Part shown: positions 6,452-9,754 of the stretch, one piece after another
Position numbering within the stretch: the first letter of the stretch is position 1
Layout of the letters: each line of letters starts with the position of its first letter
Assembly: GCA_021820165.1 (NCBI GenBank)
Contig: JAKADW010000054.1
Coordinates: 1 to 9,754, forward strand
Source of the DNA: Bacillota bacterium
GTDB lineage: Bacteria > Bacillota_E > Sulfobacillia > Sulfobacillales > Sulfobacillaceae
DNA length: 9,754 nucleotides
Direction of reading: 5' to 3'
Position numbers and translations under genes: made by a program
The notes under the pieces: model-generated
Seen by the model: only the letters and a program-made list of their open reading frames with translations
Database searches by the model: none
Told to the model about the DNA's origin: nothing

Positions 6452-7390
6452 TTAACCCTTTCGTGTAATGGTGATAGTCACAGTGACTTTATTTACGGTC
6501 AACGCCGAAGTGCCTTTAGGAAATACCAGGGTCATCGTTTCGGCAATGCTACTAGTCTGCCCCGATACCGACACCGGTTGGGTATCGATGGCGGTCACCG
6601 CCGAAATCGCTGCTGTAGTCCCGGTAATGTCCACCGAAGTGGGGGACACCGAGATGCTTTGAATGGTATACCCGGTCGCCGGCACTCCCGAGTACTTCAC
6701 CACCACCGGCACCTTCTTGTGCGGTGGAATAGCCGCGATGCTAACCGAAGCCGACACGAGATTCGGACTCACCTGAACATGGGGCACCACTTGTCCATGT
6801 TTATTGACTGGCAACAAAATGACCTGTTCTTGAAATCCACTGCTATGACCTCCGATTGAAACATCGGCAATGATGTGACGGACCAAATCGAGTTCCGTGG
6901 TGGGCCCATTGATGCTCGCCGTCTTGAGGCTCGCGGTGGACGATTTCACCTCATAGCCGGGCGCCGGGGTACCCAATAGATGTAACGCCACCGGTAGTTT
7001 TTTGGTTCCCAGTTGATCGACCGTGACCACCACGTGATTTGGCACGACCGACACCAGACTGGTCCCAGTCGGCATGGTGACGCCGACCGGTAGCGAAAAG
7101 GTCCCTGCGTGAACAATCCCGCCCAACCGCACAAAGGCCCCAAAGTCTTGTACTTTGGCGCTATCCACACTCTGGGGCGACCCCTTGACGGTCACATTCA
7201 CGACACTTGGTACCACGGAGGCGACCGTAAGATTCGCCCGGCCCAATGAAGTTTCCGATAAGGGAATCGATACAAATGTCCGATGAGAAATTTGCGCCGG
7301 ATTCGACGAGCTTACGATAAACCATAATAAAATCGCCATGACGACGGCGAGGATTTTCACTATCGTCTCATTTTCAAGAAAACGATCCAT
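6452..7390 (-). CDS. cdaR: CdaA regulatory protein CdaR (YbbR-domain protein)
   Basis: This 312-residue membrane-anchored protein interacts with the diadenylate cyclase CdaA at the cell surface in Firmicutes. After a short basic N-terminus a single membrane segment is seen (about residues 11-27, VKILAVVMAILLWFIVS), with no cleavage motif, so it probably stays anchored with the rest outside. Several YbbR repeats follow, marked by NVTVKGSP, KKLPVALHLLGTPAPGYEV and KKVPVVVKYSGVPATGYTI. The exported part is rich in Ser, Thr and Val and almost without Cys, as expected. Its ATG overlaps the cdaA stop by one base (TAATG), with only a weak upstream GGGGTG, so translation is probably coupled. The number of repeats (three or four) is uncertain from sequence alone. 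Confidence 0.93.
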   Translation of the reverse strand: MDRFLENETIVKILAVVMAILLWFIVSSSNPAQISHRTFVSIPLSETSLGRANLTVASVVPSVVNVTVKGSPQSVDSAKVQDFGAFVRLGGIVHAGTFSLPVGVTMPTGTSLVSVVPNHVVVTVDQLGTKKLPVALHLLGTPAPGYEVKSSTASLKTASINGPTTELDLVRHIIADVSIGGHSSGFQEQVILLPVNKHGQVVPHVQVSPNLVSASVSIAAIPPHKKVPVVVKYSGVPATGYTIQSISVSPTSVDITGTTAAISAVTAIDTQPVSVSGQTSSIAETMTLVFPKGTSALTVNKVTVTITITRKG

Positions 7391-8214
7391 TACGAATTAA
7401 CACCCCGATGCCAAAGCTTTAAACTCGGTGCAGATTTCGGCCGCAAGAGACGGGTCAATAGTTCTCTAAGCGCCCGGTCTTCGAGGCGTCGATTCAACCG
7501 CCCTTCGGTCGCGATCGAAATCCACCCGGTTTCTTCAGACACCGCAATGGCCACCGCGTCCGACTGTTCTGAGATGCCAATCGCGGCTCGGTGTCGACTC
7601 CCAAGCTCGCTTCCGGGCTGGGCGCTATCGGTCAGCGGTAAAAATGCCGCCGCCGCCATGACTTTGTCCCCGCGGATAATCACTGCCCCGTCATGCAGGG
7701 GCGTATTAGGCACGAAAATGTTTTCCAGTAATGGACTGGACACCACGGCCCCAATGGCGGTCCCGGTGGCGGCATACTCGTTCAATCCAGTCTGGCGTTC
7801 CAGCACGATAAGGGCTCCGGTACGACTCCGCGACAAATGGTCACAGGCGCGCGCAATCTCGTCCACTGTCCTGGTCAAGTTCGTTTCTTCATGCGTGGCC
7901 AAGAGTCCCTCCGCGAAAAATCCGCCTTGACCGATGTGTGCCAGGGCGCGGCGTAGTTCGGGTTGAAACACGATAGGAATGGCTACCACTAACATATCCT
8001 CGATCTTCACCAACAGAAAGTGCGTGGTGTAAAGGCGCAACCATTGGGAGACCGGTACCGCGACCAGGAGCACCACGATACCTTGGATCAGTTGGACTGC
8101 CCGGGTTCCGCGTATTAAGATAAAAAACCGATAAAGTCCATACGCAACGATAGCGATATCCACGATGGATAATAGCCACGAAGTCCACGACATCGTATGC
8201 AAAAACTGCAGCAC
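7390..8214 (-). CDS. cdaA: Membrane diadenylate cyclase CdaA
   Basis: CdaA makes cyclic di-AMP from two ATP; c-di-AMP governs potassium and osmolyte uptake and wall homeostasis. The 274-residue protein has three hydrophobic segments (about 12-33, 43-58 and 66-83), separated by the conserved LIRGTRAVQL (33-42) and followed by FQPELRRAL (83-91). The DAC catalytic domain comes next with TPLHDGAVI (DGA at 175-177) and GSRHRAAIGISE (RHR at 207-209), both intact. It is the first gene of the operon with cdaR, glmM and glmS. The ATG at 8214 has a modest AGGG five bases upstream. Met8 would also fit but has no SD, so the longer form is kept. The leader after the proposed promoter is only about 28 nt, leaving no room for a riboswitch. 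Confidence 0.97.
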   Translation of the reverse strand: MLQFLHTMSWTSWLLSIVDIAIVAYGLYRFFILIRGTRAVQLIQGIVVLLVAVPVSQWLRLYTTHFLLVKIEDMLVVAIPIVFQPELRRALAHIGQGGFFAEGLLATHEETNLTRTVDEIARACDHLSRSRTGALIVLERQTGLNEYAATGTAIGAVVSSPLLENIFVPNTPLHDGAVIIRGDKVMAAAAFLPLTDSAQPGSELGSRHRAAIGISEQSDAVAIAVSEETGWISIATEGRLNRRLEDRALRELLTRLLRPKSAPSLKLWHRGVNS

Positions 8215-8248
8215 GCCATCACCGCCCTATTCGCTGAGGATCCCTTGG

Positions 8249-8254
8249 ATTATA
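8249..8254 (-). promoter_or_regulatory. -10 box of the cdaA-cdaR-glmM-glmS operon promoter
   Basis: A perfect TATAAT lies on the minus strand 34 bp before the cdaA ATG, placing the start site near 8242. The matching -35 is poor (around CCAAGA, 17 bp upstream), so it may be weak or need an activator. It is the only sigma-A-like -10 in the divergent gap. Confidence 0.5.
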
Positions 8255-8288
8255 GGTTACCACAATATCGGTCTTGGCCATATTCCTA

Positions 8289-8327
8289 CCCAGGGATTGT
8301 ACCGCCTTATGTTAGACTAACCCTGGG
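8289..8327. repeat. Inverted repeats before the UbiB-like gene
   Basis: CCCAGGG (8289-8295) and CCCTGGG (8321-8327) are perfect 7-bp arms 25 bp apart. Between them GTTAGACTAAC (8311-8321) is a 5-1-5 palindrome. They sit 10-48 bp before the ATG at 8337, where an operator or leader hairpin would lie. No clear promoter for this gene is visible in the same stretch. Function is unknown. Confidence 0.35.
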
Positions 8328-8336
8328 GGGGACGTT

Positions 8337-9754
8337 ATGGAAGTGGCACCCAATCAACCGCGACTGGCTAGAACGGAACCACCAAAATTAGGCTGGTTTC
8401 CAGTCTTTTGGCGAATTTATGTCGTCGTGTCGATGTTTGTTGGCATGTTGCTCAATATTGCTTGGACGACGTTTTGGTTGCGCAATGCTGCCCCGGGACC
8501 GGAAACCGATAAAGAGTGGGACCGACTCTACCGGTCGCTCGCGGTACGGTTTCGGAGAACGGCTGAAGAACTCGGCGGGCTAGTCATTAAAGTCGGCCAG
8601 TTCCTTTCCAGCCGGGTTGACTTTCTTCCCAAAATCTTTATTGACGAACTCCAAACATTACAGGACAGCGTCAGATCTGCCCCTTGGGACATCGTGCGAC
8701 CGATTCTGGAAGGTGAACTCGGACCGGTCAGCCAGCATTTTTTGTCCTTTTCGACGCACCCTTTAGCAGCGGCCTCATTGGGCCAAGTATATGAAGCCAT
8801 CTTGCATAGTGGAGAGCACGTGGCGGTCAAGATTCAAAGGCCTCACATCGAATCCATTGTCACGGCAGACTTGAGGGCGCTTAGTATCGTGGTGCGCATC
8901 ACCACGCGCCTCACCCACTTTGGCAAAGCGTTCGACCTCCATACCGTGCTCCGCGAATTTCGTAAGAGCGTGCAAGAAGAACTAGACTATGGCCAGGAGC
9001 TCACCAATACCGAAGCCATTCGGGACGAGTTAAAAGACATGCCTTACATCAAAGTTCCCTTAACTTTCCCGGCTCTTAGCACCCGTCGGGTCTTGACCAT
9101 GGAGTTCAGGGACGGCCTTAAAATTAACCAAAAAGACCAATTGATAGCCAACGGAATTGACCCCCGTCAAGTTGCCGAGCGGGCCATCCGCCTATACTTG
9201 CACATGGTGATGGATGCCGGTATCTTTCATGCCGATCCCCACCCAGGCAACATTTTGGTTGATCATGCCGGGCAGTTAATATTGCTCGATTACGGCATGG
9301 TGGGGACCTTGGATCCTCTTACCAAAAAGCACTTAAGGCGACTGTTTGTCGCCATTTCCGAGCGCAATCCCGGGTCTTTGGTGCAAAGCCTCGACAGCCT
9401 CGGTATGATTCGTCCCGAAGCCAATCGGGTCCACATAAAGAGACAAGTAGGGTATCTGCTAGACCGCTATTATGCAGAGACCCTAGATCAATTACGGGGT
9501 CTCGATATTCCTTCATTGCTAAAAGACTTTGAAGCGCTGCTTCGTGAACAACCCATTCAAGTGCCGGGCGAATTCGCATTTTTAGGACGCGCCATTGCCA
9601 TTTTGGTTGGGTTAGCTACGGGACTCGCCCCCGAGATCAACTTGGTGGAACTCTTTGCCCCCTATGCTCAGCGCTTCGTTACCGAAGACCATGGGGGCAC
9701 CATGGGCTACGCCCGCCAGCGGATCCAACGCTGGGGCCAGACCATCGTAAGCTT
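8337..9754 (+). CDS. UbiB/ABC1/AarF-family kinase-like protein (C-terminus outside window)
   Basis: This atypical kinase family is linked to isoprenoid-quinone biosynthesis and lipid handling; most members act as ATPases on membranes. From the ATG at 8337 the frame is open to the window end, 472 codons. A hydrophobic segment lies near residues 28-48. The family-defining KxGQ motif is IKVGQFLSSR (84-93), the alanine-rich loop AAASLGQV is at 144-151 in place of a glycine loop, and the lysine is in VAVKIQRP (K165). EELDYGQE follows at 214-221, the catalytic HADPHPGN is at 298-305 and the metal-binding DYG at 318-320. All key residues are present. A G7 run five bases before the ATG may serve as SD. 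It is transcribed divergently from the cdaA operon, so no functional link is implied. Assigning the symbol ubiB is avoided because Gram-positive bacteria usually use menaquinone. Confidence 0.93.
   Translation, partial: MEVAPNQPRLARTEPPKLGWFPVFWRIYVVVSMFVGMLLNIAWTTFWLRNAAPGPETDKEWDRLYRSLAVRFRRTAEELGGLVIKVGQFLSSRVDFLPKIFIDELQTLQDSVRSAPWDIVRPILEGELGPVSQHFLSFSTHPLAAASLGQVYEAILHSGEHVAVKIQRPHIESIVTADLRALSIVVRITTRLTHFGKAFDLHTVLREFRKSVQEELDYGQELTNTEAIRDELKDMPYIKVPLTFPALSTRRVLTMEFRDGLKINQKDQLIANGIDPRQVAERAIRLYLHMVMDAGIFHADPHPGNILVDHAGQLILLDYGMVGTLDPLTKKHLRRLFVAISERNPGSLVQSLDSLGMIRPEANRVHIKRQVGYLLDRYYAETLDQLRGLDIPSLLKDFEALLREQPIQVPGEFAFLGRAIAILVGLATGLAPEINLVELFAPYAQRFVTEDHGGTMGYARQRIQRWGQTIVS

Noticed and set aside
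8215..8248. Possible c-di-AMP or other riboswitch before cdaA
   Set aside because: The leader after the TATAAT box is only about 28 nt, too short for a known aptamer.
8197..8391. Plus-strand 64-codon frame across the divergent gap
   Set aside because: It overlaps the cdaA start and the beginning of the UbiB-like gene in another frame, with no SD or domain.

Overview
The window suggests a Gram-positive, Firmicutes-type bacterium. A cdaA-cdaR-glmM-glmS operon with a glmS self-cleaving ribozyme in front of glmS is a Firmicutes hallmark. Moderately high GC, Shine-Dalgarno (SD) sequences of the AGGAGG type and a UbiB-like kinase fit an aerobic lineage such as Sulfobacillus and relatives; that genus-level placement is inference only.

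Layout. (1) Positions 1-2520 are most of an IS21-family insertion sequence, read leftward: istA (782-2335) and then istB (cut by the window start). Its right boundary is a 23-bp-periodic tandem array of terminal repeats (2422-2520). (2) Positions 2521-3054 form an AT-richer gap without a convincing ordinary gene. It holds two mini-ORFs with good SD sites, a strong inverted repeat and a cluster of T-tracts. (3) Positions 3055-8214 are a leftward operon, cdaA > cdaR > glmM > glmS ribozyme > glmS. cdaA and cdaR overlap by one base. The ribozyme cleavage site lies 16 nt after the glmM stop, and a second small hairpin covers the glmS SD. (4) Positions 8215-8336 are a divergent intergenic region with a TATAAT box for the operon and inverted repeats near the opposite gene. 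(5) Positions 8337-9754 are a rightward UbiB/ABC1-family kinase gene, cut by the window end.

How it works together. GlmS makes glucosamine-6-phosphate (GlcN6P) and GlmM isomerises it to glucosamine-1-phosphate for peptidoglycan precursors. CdaA makes c-di-AMP at the membrane, and CdaR and GlmM are known regulators of CdaA. GlcN6P activates the ribozyme, which cuts the transcript so that only the glmS part is exposed to decay; cdaA, cdaR and glmM messages stay whole. The IS21 element lies downstream of glmS in the same orientation. I see no good leftward terminator between them, so read-through into the IS is possible. The istA leader carries a hairpin that could block translation from such read-through.
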